DNA of 64,000 bases from Dolomedes plantarius (GCA_907164885.2 OU015493.1:47642723-47706722); one strand, 5' to 3'. Numbered from the stretch's first letter, positions 11,373-22,712 are shown. Notes: generated by a model from the letters alone, not told the origin. A program made the numbers and translations.

Positions 11373-12126
11373 GTTGATGGCAGTCAATTTAATGGTGATG
11401 ACCAAGTGTGTTTGAGCAGGTCTCCGCATGATTTGTGATCTCAAGGTGCATTACGAAATTCCCTTAACTATGTGAATACTGCACTGAAATAGACACGCAT
11501 GCGTAGACAAATCCTTCTTACGGCGATTAATTTCAGAAGCACTAGCAGTTTCTGCCGTCAAAAATGGAAAAACCGCTCAATGGGCCTGTTTGGACGAATC
11601 CATGTTATGATCATACTTATGATCTACGGAATCGTGCTTAAACACGTTCAAACAGCCCATTGTCAGCCCATTGTAACATAGCAACTTTGTTTCGTAACAT
11701 ATAACGTCATCTACTGCCACAAAAGCAAAGCTCTCATTATTTAACCACTGCCGATAAAACAAAAGTCTCATTATCATTTGGGACACGCGTATAAATAAAA
11801 TGATTGTAATTTGAATTCTCTATATTTTCTGTTTTTATTACTAATAGGGATGATTCCTAGTCATTTATGATATATTTGCTCTTAAATGTTTGCTTTTATA
11901 TGTATAACCAATAAATAGTTCATTGCTATTAGGTAATCGACAAAAATGTAGTATCAGTTTTATATGTCCCCCAAAATTAGACATACGGAATTGAACGTAA
12001 AAAAATACCTATTCTTCTGAATCCCTAATCTGATATACATGAAACTGTTGTTGTTCTTTGGCAATGTGTGGCGCTTATCACTGAAAATTTTCGCACATAA
12101 TCCACGATAATCGTTGAATAGTTTCA
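11373..12126. other. No gene recognised
   Basis: Flank of the mariner fragment and AT-rich DNA. Open frames here are short and show no family motif. Confidence 0.4.
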
Positions 12127-12383
12127 AAGGGAGCACTGTACTGGTGAACCAACACTTTCATCTGCTGCCACCTCAATTTTGATTGAGCACCCCCTGGGGA
12201 CATCTGGGGGGGGGGAGCTCATACTTTCTTCCATATTCTCTAACATCATAGAAGGACTTTCTGGTCTACAAATTTAACGTGCCCATGTCCAGTCTTGACA
12301 TGCAGGTATTTAATAGGGTTAGTAGGGATTCGAACCGATCCCCCCCAAGCAAAGCGCTACCACAATGCTACATCAGACCCATA
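12127..12383 (-). mobile_element. tRNA-derived SINE (family of the 18134 copy)
   Basis: Minus strand, from about 12380: a tRNA-like head with A-box-like GTAGCATTGTGGTAGCGC and B box GGTTCGAATCCC (rc of 12323-12337). It is followed by a body matching the 18134-18484 SINE: 'GGGCACGTTAAATTTGTAGACC' (split match) and 'CAGATGTCCCC'. The tail near 12130 is decayed. Non-coding; it would be Pol III-transcribed and mobilised by a LINE. Confidence 0.7.
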
Positions 12384-13264
12384 TAAAGGAAGCTTATAAA
12401 TATTGTTTTAATACATTAGGAGGTACCGTATTCCTAGAAGTATTTATTTAATAAACGTTCTTAATATTTATAGATATTAATTTTAAATGGCTTTAAAAAT
12501 TGATAAATATTAAGTGAAATTGCGCACTTAAGTGACGAAATAAACTTTTTATTTCTATTCGAAGAAATAGCATTTGTTTAAGAATAAACCATTCCTGTTC
12601 TGAGTTTCCTACAGAAAAATACTCTGTAGGAAGTTCCCATTTCATCTGTTCAATGGGAAATTTCTAACACTTTAAGTCTGTGACCAGGAATAACGAATTA
12701 AAACTGTCATTCTCCATCCAATAAAAAGAAAGTTTATAACCAAAATACAAAAGCTCAAATTAGAATTACGGAATTAAAAGATGTATTGTTTTTTTCTCAA
12801 TTACAGAAGCTACTAACAGCAAGTATTATTATTTATAACTGATGATTGATACATTCTGTTTAAAAAATATCGTTTAAAAAATATCGAGAGAAAATATCGA
12901 GACATTTGGAAATAACTGAAAACTGAGACAGAGCTCTAAAGTCTCATAAACAGATGAATGAAGAACAAATATTTATCACTGTATGTTATTTATTTTTTAT
13001 ACTTCCTTTTGCTGCAGAAATCAAAGTACATTTACTTTTTTTCTACAGAAAATTACTATCGATGAAATATTTAAACACTAAATGTGTAATATAAAACCTG
13101 TGGACTATAATATAAAACCACAGAGAGAGCTGAAAATAATTAAGGCTGTGTTTCGGATAAAGATTTTTAATTGATGACTCCTATCGTAATAGCAAATTTA
13201 CACACTTACAGTAAATTTCCCCACGAGAATTACGCGAAAAGAATACGCGTTGCACATAAATAAC
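12384..13264. other. AT-rich; two adjacent perfect hairpins at 12606-12659
   Basis: TTCCTACAGA/TCTGTAGGAA (10-bp stem) and TTCCCATT/AATGGGAA (8-bp stem) lie side by side. Otherwise there is no recognised gene or repeat. Confidence 0.45.
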
Positions 13265-13266
13265 TA

Positions 13267-14808
13267 CACTGCTAAAAAAAATTAGGGGAGCAAGCAAAGA
13301 AGTTAAGAAAACCGTGCGAGACAGCCACGTATTGGCATAAAATGAATACTGCACGCGTATCAATGCGTAATACAGAAAAAAAGACGTACAAAAATTTGTA
13401 ATTAAGCTTTAATTCTTTGAAAATATGGAAAAAAACATAATAAGATGATTTATGGCAACAATTTGGTTACATGTAAACGATAAAAAAAGTATTGTTTAGA
13501 AATGATGCATGATTTTTAATATGGCGTGTGGTCTCCTACGCAGCTAAGAATGCTGCACACGTGTTTTCCATGGATGCGATGATGTTATCGATAAGACTTT
13601 GGGGAATACTGTTCCACTCCTCAAGAAGTGCAATCTCTAAGTCTCGGAGAGTAAAAGGAGGCGTTGGTCTCGCAGCAATGCGTCGTCCGAGCATGTCCCA
13701 AACATGTTTGATTGGATTCAGGTCAGGAGAGCACGCTTGCCATTCCATACGCTGTATTGCTTCAGCTTCAAGCATGTTCTCCACAAGACGAGCTGTATGC
13801 GGTCTGGCATTATCGTGCTGGAAAACACAGGGATCTCCAATGGCTGCAGCGTAAGGTATGACATGATGTCTCAGTATCTCGTCTGCATACCTTCGGGCCG
13901 TCAAAGTACCATTCCGAATGATATGCAGGTCCGTACGTCCACCTATGCTCATTCCACCCCATACCATAAAACCAGCTCGTCTGTTTTGTGACCTTTCACG
14001 AACGAATGTGGGGTTATTTCGAGTACCCCTTTCCCTCCATATCAAAACACGTCGGGTGTCACACTCCAGACTGAATCGGGACTCGTCTGTAAACAGCACT
14101 TGGCTGCAATCATGATGCTCCCAATTTCGATGTTCAGCAGCCCATCTTCTTCGGGCCGCACGGTGGCGTGAGGTCAACGGAATGCAGACCATTGACCTCC
14201 CGTGCATAGAGTCTCCCTATTACGTACTGTTTGGCTGGACACCCTTCATCCTGTTGCCAAGAGCAACTGTCTTTGCAGCTGAGTAGCATTGTCTGTTCTG
14301 TTTCGACGAGCTGTTAACAGTATATACCGGTCATCAGTTGCTGTAGTGGAGCGTGGCCGACCTTGCCCTTGTCAACGTCTAACATCCCCTGTTTCTTGGA
14401 ATCGATTCCACAGCCTTGCAACGACACTTCTGACGACTTCATCAGCGTCCGCGACACTACGTTATGTTTGCCCGGATTCAAGTCTGCCTATAATACGCCA
14501 TGCCATGGATTCCGGTAAATCACGTTGTTGAGACATTATCAAGTCACCTTTTCTCGAAAAGAATAACTGAGCAATCGAATTTCACAGTTAAGGCAGTGAA
14601 ACAGACGTTTCTGCAACATCCCAATTTCCGCCCTTATGTTCTTTTTCTGGTTTTTGACGTCATGAACTTTGATTTGCATATGAAGTTTTCTTCTTCTGTT
14701 TCCTGCTAGGCTTTCAATTATGGATGATTTATTTTATGTTACTTATCGGTGTAAGTATTTGCGTAATTTCGTTAAAACCATGTGCTCCCATAATTGTTTT
14801 GAGCAGTG
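13267..14808 (-). mobile_element. Tc1-family element, complete but inactive
   Basis: Left end CACTGCTAAAAAAAATTAGG and right end (reverse complement) CACTGCTCAAAACAATTATGG form about 26-bp terminal inverted repeats. Each is flanked by the TA target duplication (13265-13266 and 14809-14810). The 1542-bp length is normal for Tc1 elements, and it contains one transposase reading frame on the minus strand. Confidence 0.9.
13536..14536 (-). pseudogene. Tc1-type transposase, stops and E-to-K in the DDE triad
   Basis: DD34E transposase catalysing cut-and-paste at TA. Start ATG at 14536 ('MSQQRDLPESMAWRIIGRLE'). The paired helix-turn-helix region 14536-14210 has three in-frame stops (after 'SGQT', 'DVRR' and 'LLATG') and a frameshift near 14210. 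The catalytic half 14207-13536 is open: 'FTDESRF' (first Asp), 'FQHDNARPHT' (second Asp), then 'SPDLNPIKHVWD', where the catalytic Glu is Lys. It ends at a TAA at 13536-13538. Doubly dead, by early stops and by the lost triad residue; identity is certain. Confidence 0.93.
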
Positions 14809-14810
14809 TA

Positions 14811-15431
14811 TTTATGTTGCAGTGGAGTTTACACAAAGAAATTTGCAGTGTTAGAATTACAATGAAAACTTCGTAATAAACACTTATTCAAATTCATACT
14901 GGAAGGCAAGGATTTTAGCGTACTCTAATGTGTGTATGGAACGCTCCAAATTGATTTTAATCATCATATATATTATTGAAAATGTAAATCACTGGCTGTT
15001 GCACATTATCTAAAGTTAATTTACACATAAATTGTAATGATATTTTTTTCACCAAATGTGTCTTTAAATGAAGATAATTAGATGTTTCGAATACTAAAAG
15101 TGAAAAAAAAAGTGTATGCAAAATATACTTTTAAACTGTAAATTCTGTGATTTTAACTGTAACTGTTTTTTTTTCTTTTTTTTTTTTTACAAAAATATAA
15201 TTTTAAACTTTATTTTTAAAAAAATAAAAGATTAAAAATTCAGTTTGGTTTTTTCTAAAATCATATATCTTCCGGTTCAATTTCTCTACGTGTATAGCTT
15301 TTTCTAGTTTAGGTATATGCATTTCTTTTAAATAATTTGTCTTCAGAATTTTTAATATTTTTTACAAAGTTAGTTACTTCGATGGTAGAAAGAAATCTAT
15401 TTTTCATGGTAATATTTGTTTCGGAGGAAGT
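14811..15431. other. AT-rich, no gene recognised
   Basis: Long A/T homopolymers (15170-15230). No motif or terminus was identified. Confidence 0.5.
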
Positions 15432-15900
15432 TGTAGGGTTCGCGTGTTGCTCAGATGCAAATTTCTGGAAGCAGCGCTGTACATGCCAGCCAAAGTGAGT
15501 TCGGCGCAGGTGTTTGATCTATTTAAAGGGCACACGCTGAGTTGGCAAAAGCCCAAGACTTTAGTAGCGATACGAGAGAGAGCGAGGCAAGCTTGATGGA
15601 AGGTGATAGCGGTGTTTAACTGATAGAGCGTGTATTGGTATTTAGCCGAGGTGGCTGCACGACTTCGAGAATTAGCTCAGAGCCGAGGTGTACGTGTATT
15701 GTTAGTAAATGCCTACTCTGCCTGAGGGATTCATTGCGACCTTTAGTTTCTTAGTACCGCGGGTTGCGCTAATGTTGTGTATTATTTTGGAAGCCCCAAG
15801 TCTGTATATGTTAGTCTGCCTCTACGTAGAGAATAAAGGAGCTATTCTAGAGTTATCCCTCGTACTTTATAATGTGCCTGGACCGTTAGAGATATATAAG
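15432..15900 (+). repeat. Possible solo LTR
   Basis: A GC-richer block of about 470 bp in AT-rich DNA. It starts TGTAGGGTTCGCGTGTTG and has a TATA-like CTATTTAAAGGG near 15520 and an AATAAA near 15831, in the order expected for U3-R-U5. The 3' end and a TSD could not be fixed, and no second copy is in the window. Confidence 0.35.
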
Positions 15901-16479
15901 AAGAAAGAAAGAACCACATAAAGTATTTATAAAATTTTTACTCAAACACAAATATAACGAAGAGCGTTTAGTTAGAAATGTCCTGTATAACGTTGTACAG
16001 AACAAAAATAATATACATTAGGAGGAATTTTCAGTAAATCATTTTAATGTGGTTAAATCATGAAACATTTCTATTCGAGATAACCATACATACTTTTGTA
16101 CAAAAGGGTGCACATGTACTCTTTTGCAGAAGAAAAAAAGCATGCAGAAGAAAAAAAGTATCATTTACAGCTTTTAAAGGATTGCGGAAGCATGTCACTC
16201 TTGTTATTTTATACCAAAAGTTCTGTAGTATTCTTTAAGCGAAGAAAACATAAAGATATGCTTTTTTGAGAACTTTTAAGTAACCCGAAACTCCTTATCC
16301 TGAACACATAGACAAAGCAGCATAAATACGCTATGTCTGGCAGTGTTATTTTAGTAGACACAATCAGTTTGTGCAATTTGATTCTGAAATATTATTTGTA
16401 AATTATAAGGCAATATTTTTTTTTAACTGTGGGGCACTTGCACGAAGGCATTCGTGCCTACTACGCGACATTTTTTTTT
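15901..16479. other. No gene recognised
   Basis: AT-rich with a short direct repeat of GCAGAAGAAAAAAAG (16124 and 16143). No family motif. Confidence 0.4.
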
Positions 16480-16569
16480 TGGGGGGGGAGGGGCTAATGT
16501 CACTGGTAGCTGACATTATACCCCAGTCCGGTGTACATATGAATACAAGGAAATAGAAACACACAAATC

Positions 16570-16797
16570 ACACAATCACAGAAGAATTTTATTAACAAAC
16601 CATGACACCGGCGATGGACGATGGTTTGCAGCTCTCCTTTCTAGACGGGGAGGGGGGGGGGCTCCTTTTGCAGGCGAAAGACTGACCGGTTCCCCAGAAT
16701 ACAACCAAGTTTCATGCGGGAATCAAACCCGCGCCCCTGTCGTGGCAGGCTGGTACCTTAACCACTTAGTCACTGGGCGAACGACGATTTGTTGTCT
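16570..16797 (-). mobile_element. tRNA-derived SINE, second type
   Basis: Minus strand from about 16797: CCCAGTGACTAAGTGGTTAAGG (A-box region) and GGGTTTGATTCCCGC (B box) sit at tRNA-like spacing. They are followed by a body with a G/C-homopolymer and a 3' part ending near TTGTTAATAAAATTCTTCTG (rc of about 16576-16595). The head differs from the 12.3/18.1 kb SINE, so this is a separate family. Confidence 0.65.
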
Positions 16798-16800
16798 ACT

Positions 16801-17040
16801 ACTTTATAACCAGGAGCAACTTGTATTGGGATGCATGGACCAGTATGAACTCTATTTGTAACTGAACTTTTTGATTGTGTATATTTTTCTAGTTAATTTT
16901 GTTTCTAGGTTTTATTGTTGGTTTGTAGTTTATATTGATGATTTGTTTTGTTTCCTGATCCTTTGTAATGTTGTGGGCTTCCTGATCTGTATGGATTTAT
17001 TTCCGGGATAAAGCCATGTGTAACTTTATAACCAGGAGCA
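16801..17040 (+). mobile_element. Retroposed 204-bp insert with 18-bp target-site duplication
   Basis: ACTTTATAACCAGGAGCA is repeated perfectly at 16801-16818 and 17023-17040, enclosing 204 bp. A perfect 18-bp duplication is typical of LINE-driven target-primed reverse transcription. The insert has no coding motif and ends ...AAAGCCATGTGTA rather than with poly(A). It is probably a 5'-truncated non-LTR element or a processed RNA. Confidence 0.6.
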
Positions 17041-17396
17041 TCATTCATGGGAACCAATATATCCCGCGGGCGATATCACAATTCATACAAATCACCCTAA
17101 AGGGCGGCATCTGAAGAACTTGTGTAGCAGCATGTGCTGTGAACTCCTAACGCAGTGGTTTTGTTGGTTTCTGAAATATCATTTTTCATCTGAATAAATT
17201 GGCAACACTGGTTTCCTAATGAAAACGATTTTTATTCCATTTGTAAAAAATGAGACGGTGATAGATGCAATAAAATACGTTCCTGTCTAATAGTCATTTT
17301 TTGTGCAGTGATTTGAGTCTTTTTATTGTGTAAACTCGGACGAAGCTTTAATTAATACCTGGATAGTATTGCTATAACCTTAATGAGTTACATTAC
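17041..17396 (+). repeat. Possible 5' LTR remnant upstream of a tRNA-complementary site
   Basis: Contains AATAAA motifs near 17190 and 17269 and runs directly into the primer-binding-like site at 17397. A second LTR was not found, so assignment rests on position only. Confidence 0.3.
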
Positions 17397-17430
17397 TGGT
17401 GACCCGGACATGATTTGAACACGCAACCTT
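17397..17430 (+). other. tRNA-complementary primer-binding-site-like sequence
   Basis: TGGTGACCCGGACATGAT plus 16 further bases. The reverse complement folds as a tRNA 3' half: T-stem GCGTG/CATGT around the loop TTCAAAT, a 7-nt acceptor strand CCGGGTC, discriminator A, and CCA. This is what an LTR-retrotransposon primer site copied from the tRNA would look like, but it is longer than the usual 18 nt. Confidence 0.5.
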
Positions 17431-18130
17431 TTGAAGAAAGGACTTCCCGACCGACAGATTTAACGTGCAACCAAGAAGATAGAAATGTTCTTTTTTAGAA
17501 AATGTTGTGTCCAAGACTCCGTCAAATGTTTTAAATCAAAGAGCAAGGGTTTTGAAGCAACGGAGGCTCGAAATTCGCTTTCGCAGTTAAGGCATCAACC
17601 TGTCATAGCGGGAATGCATTACACATGGTTGTAATCTTGTGTTATAAACAGTCTTCCACCTCCAAAATATGGAAGTCTCGAAAGAAGAGTTGCAATCTAT
17701 CTCCCATCGCTGCTGTCATCGTTTATAAATAAAAATACTTCTGTGTGTTCTTGTGTTTCCGTTTCCTGTCTTATGTTACTATGAACTTTGGACTGGAATC
17801 TCAATTGTAGATGCTCCCTCGAAATCTTTTGCAACAACAACACAACTTTCGTGATAGGAAATCCTTTTTCGATTCCTAGTTTTGAGTCGTTGAATTTCAG
17901 TATGGCATTAACCTTCGAAGCGTTCCCTCGTAAACTTTCAATTTGAAAAGTGTCTTAGACCGTACAATATTGACGCTTTTGCCTACTAAACTAGAGGATG
18001 GAATGATACGTCACGAACTCTTTTTTTCCAGATGGGAAAAAAGAGACAGAAAAAAAGGTTTCAGACTCTTACAGGATTAAATAACTGATACGTTAAACAA
18101 CGATGACTCAAATAAAGTCCGGGTCATATT
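17431..18130. other. No gene recognised; possible retroelement interior
   Basis: Short open frames only; no gag/pol motif was recognised downstream of the tRNA-complementary site. Confidence 0.35.
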
Positions 18131-18133
18131 CTT

Positions 18134-18484
18134 TGCTCGAGGTAGCCTAGTGTTAGCGCGTCGGCTTTCGGTGCCGAAGGTGCTCGAATCGAATCCCAAC
18201 AGACGCAATTAAATGCCTCTGTTTAAGTCTGACATAGGCACGTTAAATTCGTAGACCGAAAGATTCCACTATGAAGTCACAGAAGGTGGGAGAAGGTACG
18301 ATTCTTCCCAGATGTCACCCCTGGGGATGCTTGGTCAAAATTGAGATAGCATCTAGCTAAATCGGACTCCGACACTTGTGGTGCCGTTACAAACCGGACC
18401 CGCACCCCTCATCCCGCTTGCCTATATGGGCGTGGTCTGCAATACTTCCGGCCAGGGGGAATTGGAAAAAACAACAACAACAAC
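18134..18484 (+). mobile_element. tRNA-derived SINE with (AAC)n tail
   Basis: tRNA-like head with A box TAGCCTAGTGTTAGCGC near 18143 and B-box region GCTCGAATCGAATCCC near 18182, in which CGAAT is duplicated. The body is shared with 12127-12383 (CACGTTAAATTCGTAGACC; CCCAGATGTCACCCC). 'CGGACCCGCACCCC' lies near 18397 and the 3' tail is (AAC)n at 18472-18484. Complete in outline, non-coding. Confidence 0.75.
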
Positions 18485-18705
18485 CGTGACATCATATTTC
18501 TTAGTACTAATTTCAGATATTTCTACTCGCGTTTAACTTCATTTTAGCTAAAATATTATAATGATAATTAAAACTCCTATTTAGTTATTTTCAAGGGCGA
18601 AATAATTCAACATTCAAGTTTTTGAAGGCATCTGTTTTCCAGAGACCAAATCTACATGTAACATCATTTTTGGAAAAAAATAATTTTCTGTAGCTCCGTC
18701 TAGAA

Positions 18706-19319
18706 CAGGGGTTCTCTACCTTTCAGGCTCTGTGCCCCCCTTTGAACACTGATGTGAGGTCACGCCTCCCCACCACCACCACCACTAATATATGTGGTCA
18801 ATACAAGTGGTACAATCGGAATTTGTAACTGAAGCTGATTATTAAATGAAAATATAGAATAGATAATTTCACACAAAAAATTTAATATTACTACACATAT
18901 CTTAATTTGGAACATATTATTATTAGAACATATGAAATCAAAGAATTAAATACAGATCAAATATATTTGAGGTAACCAAGGATCTCGGTGAGGTTGGCAT
19001 GTAATACCAGTCACTTTCACAACATTAATCAGAGGGCTGGAACTGTTTGTCCTTGACAAGTTTTTGAATATTAGGTTGTAACTGTGACAAAGCACACCTC
19101 AACACTCGTCAACGTCCAGACGTAATACAATTATCGTGTTTTTACTATTACGACAATTATCGTGTTCGTGTTCATATATCGAAAATACGTTACGGTTACA
19201 CCGTGACCTCAAAATTGAGTACAGTAAATTACAGTTAGTTTTACCTTTTATTTTACTTTTTTTTAAACTCACGCCGCCCTTGAAATTCTTCTACGCGCCC
19301 CCCAGGTTGAGAGCCGCTG
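18706..19319. mobile_element. hAT-type MITE, 614 bp, perfect TSD
   Basis: Left end CAGGGGTTCTCTACCTTTC; right end (reverse complement) CAGCGGCTCTCAACCTGGGG. Both flanks carry GTCTAGAA (18698-18705 and 19320-19327), an exact 8-bp duplication. No transposase; the interior is AT-rich with CCACCACCACC near the left end. A non-autonomous hAT. Confidence 0.9.
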
Positions 19320-19327
19320 GTCTAGAA

Positions 19328-20587
19328 GGTCCTCAAAAGTCCAGATTCACTTGCGGTCGCATTTTAAAGTCACGCGCTTCGTCACACTCTATCAGAACCC
19401 ATTAAATAGTAATTAGCTGAGAATCCTGAAAGTGGACTTTTCAACCGACGACTCCAAAAAAAACTGAGACGTAAACAGGTCATTAAGATGTACCGCCAGG
19501 GCCCGGCACTTGAGTCGAGCATTTTTAGAAGCATAATTCCGTCATCCATTATGCGCGTTTCATTGTTCATAATGGCCTCAACAATCTCAATAATTATATT
19601 TTAAATTGCATTTTAATAAGTTTCTTCTCTAATTGCCCGGCGATTTAATTAGAATCGGAGGAGGGAGAATGAAAATTGATGGAGCGTGCCTTACACTCAT
19701 CAAAAGTCGCCAATCAAATTATTTAAATAATTGCACATTTCAATCGCGCTCAGCATGCAGTTGTAAGGCATAAATTATATAATGCATAATTGAAGCCTTA
19801 AGCATTTAATATACCACTCATGGTGAATTTTAATTAAAGCTCAGGATTCTATAGATTTTTTTTAAAGTTATTTTTAATGAGTCTAAATAAATGGAAATAT
19901 CAAGTTTTTTCCTCTCTATATTGTATTTAAATATTTAACGGCTTTGTTATATTTTTTTACAGTTGACTGGCAGGTTAAAAACTCGCAGTAAATTGTAAAA
20001 ATATGTGTAGCGCATAGTTACTAACATTCTGCAAGCTTAACTTAATCCCAGTCTTATCTAGACCGTTACTTTGTCCATATCCGCCTTTTCATGTAAACAT
20101 TAGTTTCATAAATCTGTGTTTCGAGTGTAAAGAGTGTCAGGTTCAAAATTGTAGTTTTGAGAAAAACGGTATTTAAAAAAAAAAAAACGGCTTTTGTGAA
20201 GTCAGTTTTTTTTAACTTTAATATTTAATTATTTTTTATAAAGTAAATTTTTCTAATTTTATTTTTGTTGAGTAAAGAGTGTTAAGTCGTTGATTAGGAC
20301 TAACCCCTTTACCACTAACATGTTTGTGTTTTGTTTCACGTATCCCAAATTTTCCCTGATGAATAATAATATATAGGAGTGGCACTGGACTTAGCTTTAT
20401 GCACCCTGCAGTAGCCCTTGACTTTTCAAATATGCCTGGTTTGATAACTCATTTTAGTCCATTTTGGACTTAACACCCTTTGCACAGCAAACTCAGAGAT
20501 AAATCCACAGCAGCTTGTAAATATAGTGACCACGTGACCACTTTCTGGCCACTGCTTTTAATTTTCTCTGTGAACCAGTAACAAAAA
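19328..20587. other. AT-rich, no gene recognised
   Basis: No family motif, terminal repeat or exon-like segment seen on either strand. Confidence 0.5.
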
Positions 20588-21715
20588 CAAACATCAACTG
20601 ACTCTTTAATATAAACAAAAGGTGCTACAGAATTTTCAGAAAAGAATTATGACTTTCATGTCCCCTGCAAGAATTTCTTAGGAAATTCAAATGATTCCCA
20701 TGTTTTTTTTTCAAGGAATAAATTATCTTTCAATTAATATTTTGGGAAACATCAACTGATTCTTTTATTTAAACAAGGGATTCAGCAAAATTTTCAGTAA
20801 TCCGTCGATGCAGCTTCTACCTACATGAATTATCTAAAAAGTTCAGCTGATTGTCTCGTGTAAATCAAAGAAAATATTTATCTTCTTATTGATGTTTTGT
20901 CCGTAGAAACAATTCCTTCTAATACTCTGTGTCAAAGTAGAACTATACTGATGACCGGATACCGATTTCCATTTTCAAATTTGGCATTATGCAGTTGTTA
21001 TCAAAAGCTGGAAGTTTATGAATTAAATTGTATTAAAAGTATGCATTGAAATTTTGTAAATTTTAGTGCATTAAGTATATGCACTGAACGTTTGGGATTG
21101 GCATTTGATATAAACAAGGGGTTGAGCGAGAATTTTCCATAATCTTTTAATGCACCTCCTAAGCACATGAATTTCCATGAAAGTTCGGTTGATTCCCTTC
21201 TTTAAATCATAGAATATGTTTATGCTCTAAATAATGCCTTGTCCATAGAGACAATTCCGGTAATAATGGTCTATGACAAAGAAAAATTATACCAATGATA
21301 CCAAACTTCCTTTTTAAACTTCGGATTACGAAGCTGTTACTAACAGCTGAAAGATTGTAGATTAAAACACATTGAAAGTTTGCATTTGAAAAGTCGTAAA
21401 TTTAAATGCATTGATTGTATGCACTGGGAGTTTGTGAATTATCCTTTCCTATAAACAACGGATTCAACAGAATTTCCTATAATCTTTGGATCCACCTTCT
21501 ACGTACACGAATTTTATAGAAAGTTCAACTTATTCCCTTGTAAAAATAAAAAAAAAAATATATATCTACTAAATTAATGTCTTTTTACATAGAGACAATT
21601 CCATCTAAAATTCTGAGCCAACGAAACCTTAAACCAGTAATCTGGCACCAATATATATTTTTAAACTTTGGATTGTGAATCTGTTGTTAACAGCTGAAAG
21701 TTTGGAAATAAGCAA
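20588..21715 (+). repeat. Decayed tandem array, unit about 342 bp
   Basis: ACAATTCC-type landmarks occur at 20909, 21251 and 21595 (spacings 342 and 344). The landmark 'AAACAAgGGaTTcAg' occurs near 20770, 21112 and 21453. 'GCAGTTGTTA/GCTGTTACTA/TCTGTTGTTA' plus 'AgCTGaAAGtTT' follow at the same phase. A shortened first unit starts at 20588. Roughly three and a half diverged copies; no ORF spans the units. Confidence 0.75.
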
Positions 21716-21784
21716 TTTTTTACACATTTTCTTATAATATTTTTTATACCTTTCTTATACGTTTCTAATTCTTTGTACACGTAA

Positions 21785-22545
21785 TGCTTCATTCTCTCAC
21801 GGCGACCTACAATTCTTTTTCTTGAGTAATGTAGCAAGTTTAACAAATAATTATCGATTTTTTTTCTATTTATTATTACTTCATAATAAATATACTTAAC
21901 TGATTTGGTGTGCGCACTATCTCAGTTCTTTATTCCTTACCCTACATCCGCGGGAATAATCACCGTCTTTACTACAAAATTACATAGAATTTTTTTTTTC
22001 ATTGATATTTTTTATACTTTAAAAGAAATTTGAAACATTTCATTGAAAAATCAGAAATTTCAGAAACGTATCATATCCTGAAATTATTGATCGGCTTGTG
22101 TGGTGCTGCGATCTAGTATGAAAAAAAAGATTAAAACTAACTGATAGACCAGTTTTCAGGTATTTCCGTTTATTTTCGAGGTCTGAAGAGGCAATCGCGA
22201 ATGTGTGCCCGCACTGGGCTCACTGAGTCAGAAAGGGTTTTAAGCAGTAAAAGTTTGCTTTTCCTTTTGAAGGCCTATGTTTGTGCACAATTTATCAAAT
22301 CGCGTGTTCCCATTCAGGTTAGTTCAGGTCCAATGTTGACCGAAACCGGAGTACACACATTCTGCTTTTGTCATCAGAAGATCTTAGGTTTCAGTTAGTC
22401 AATTAGTTTCAACGTTTCTTGATGGTATTATCTGCATGTTAACGGTGAATTGTGGTATCAAAAAATAGGACTTAATTATGACTCAGTTACTTAAAAAATT
22501 TAATAAATTTTACTATACTGCAAGTTTTGAAATAAATGCAAAGAT
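21785..22545 (+). repeat. Dispersed repeat family B, copy 1 (with about 260-bp insertion)
   Basis: 22241-22545 matches 31260-31565 in the same orientation (TAAGCAGTAAAAG...; CCAATGTTGACYGAAACCGG; ATTTAATAAATTTTACTAT). The left arm 21895-21972 matches 31180-31258. About 260 bp between them (21975-22240) is absent from the other copy. 21785-21905 also matches 23618-23745. Non-coding. Confidence 0.75.
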
Positions 22546-22712
22546 GTGCTATGTCTATTTTTTTCTACTATGAATATATCGGAAAGTGGTTCAAGAATGA
22601 GAAAAGTTTTTGTCTTTTTATTTATTTTATTAAGTAGGATTACGTTCCTCTCTAAAGGTCCTTCTGAAATGAACATATATACATACATAGATACATATAT
22701 ACATAACACATA

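Noticed and set aside
13528..13854. Plus-strand open frames opposite the Tc1 transposase
   Set aside because: Antisense shadows of the real minus-strand transposase; the same applies at 13704-14531, 24379-25121 and 61496-62063.
16690..16797. Possible functional tRNA gene on the minus strand
   Set aside because: A and B boxes are present, but the acceptor arms do not pair and a SINE body follows. Called a SINE.
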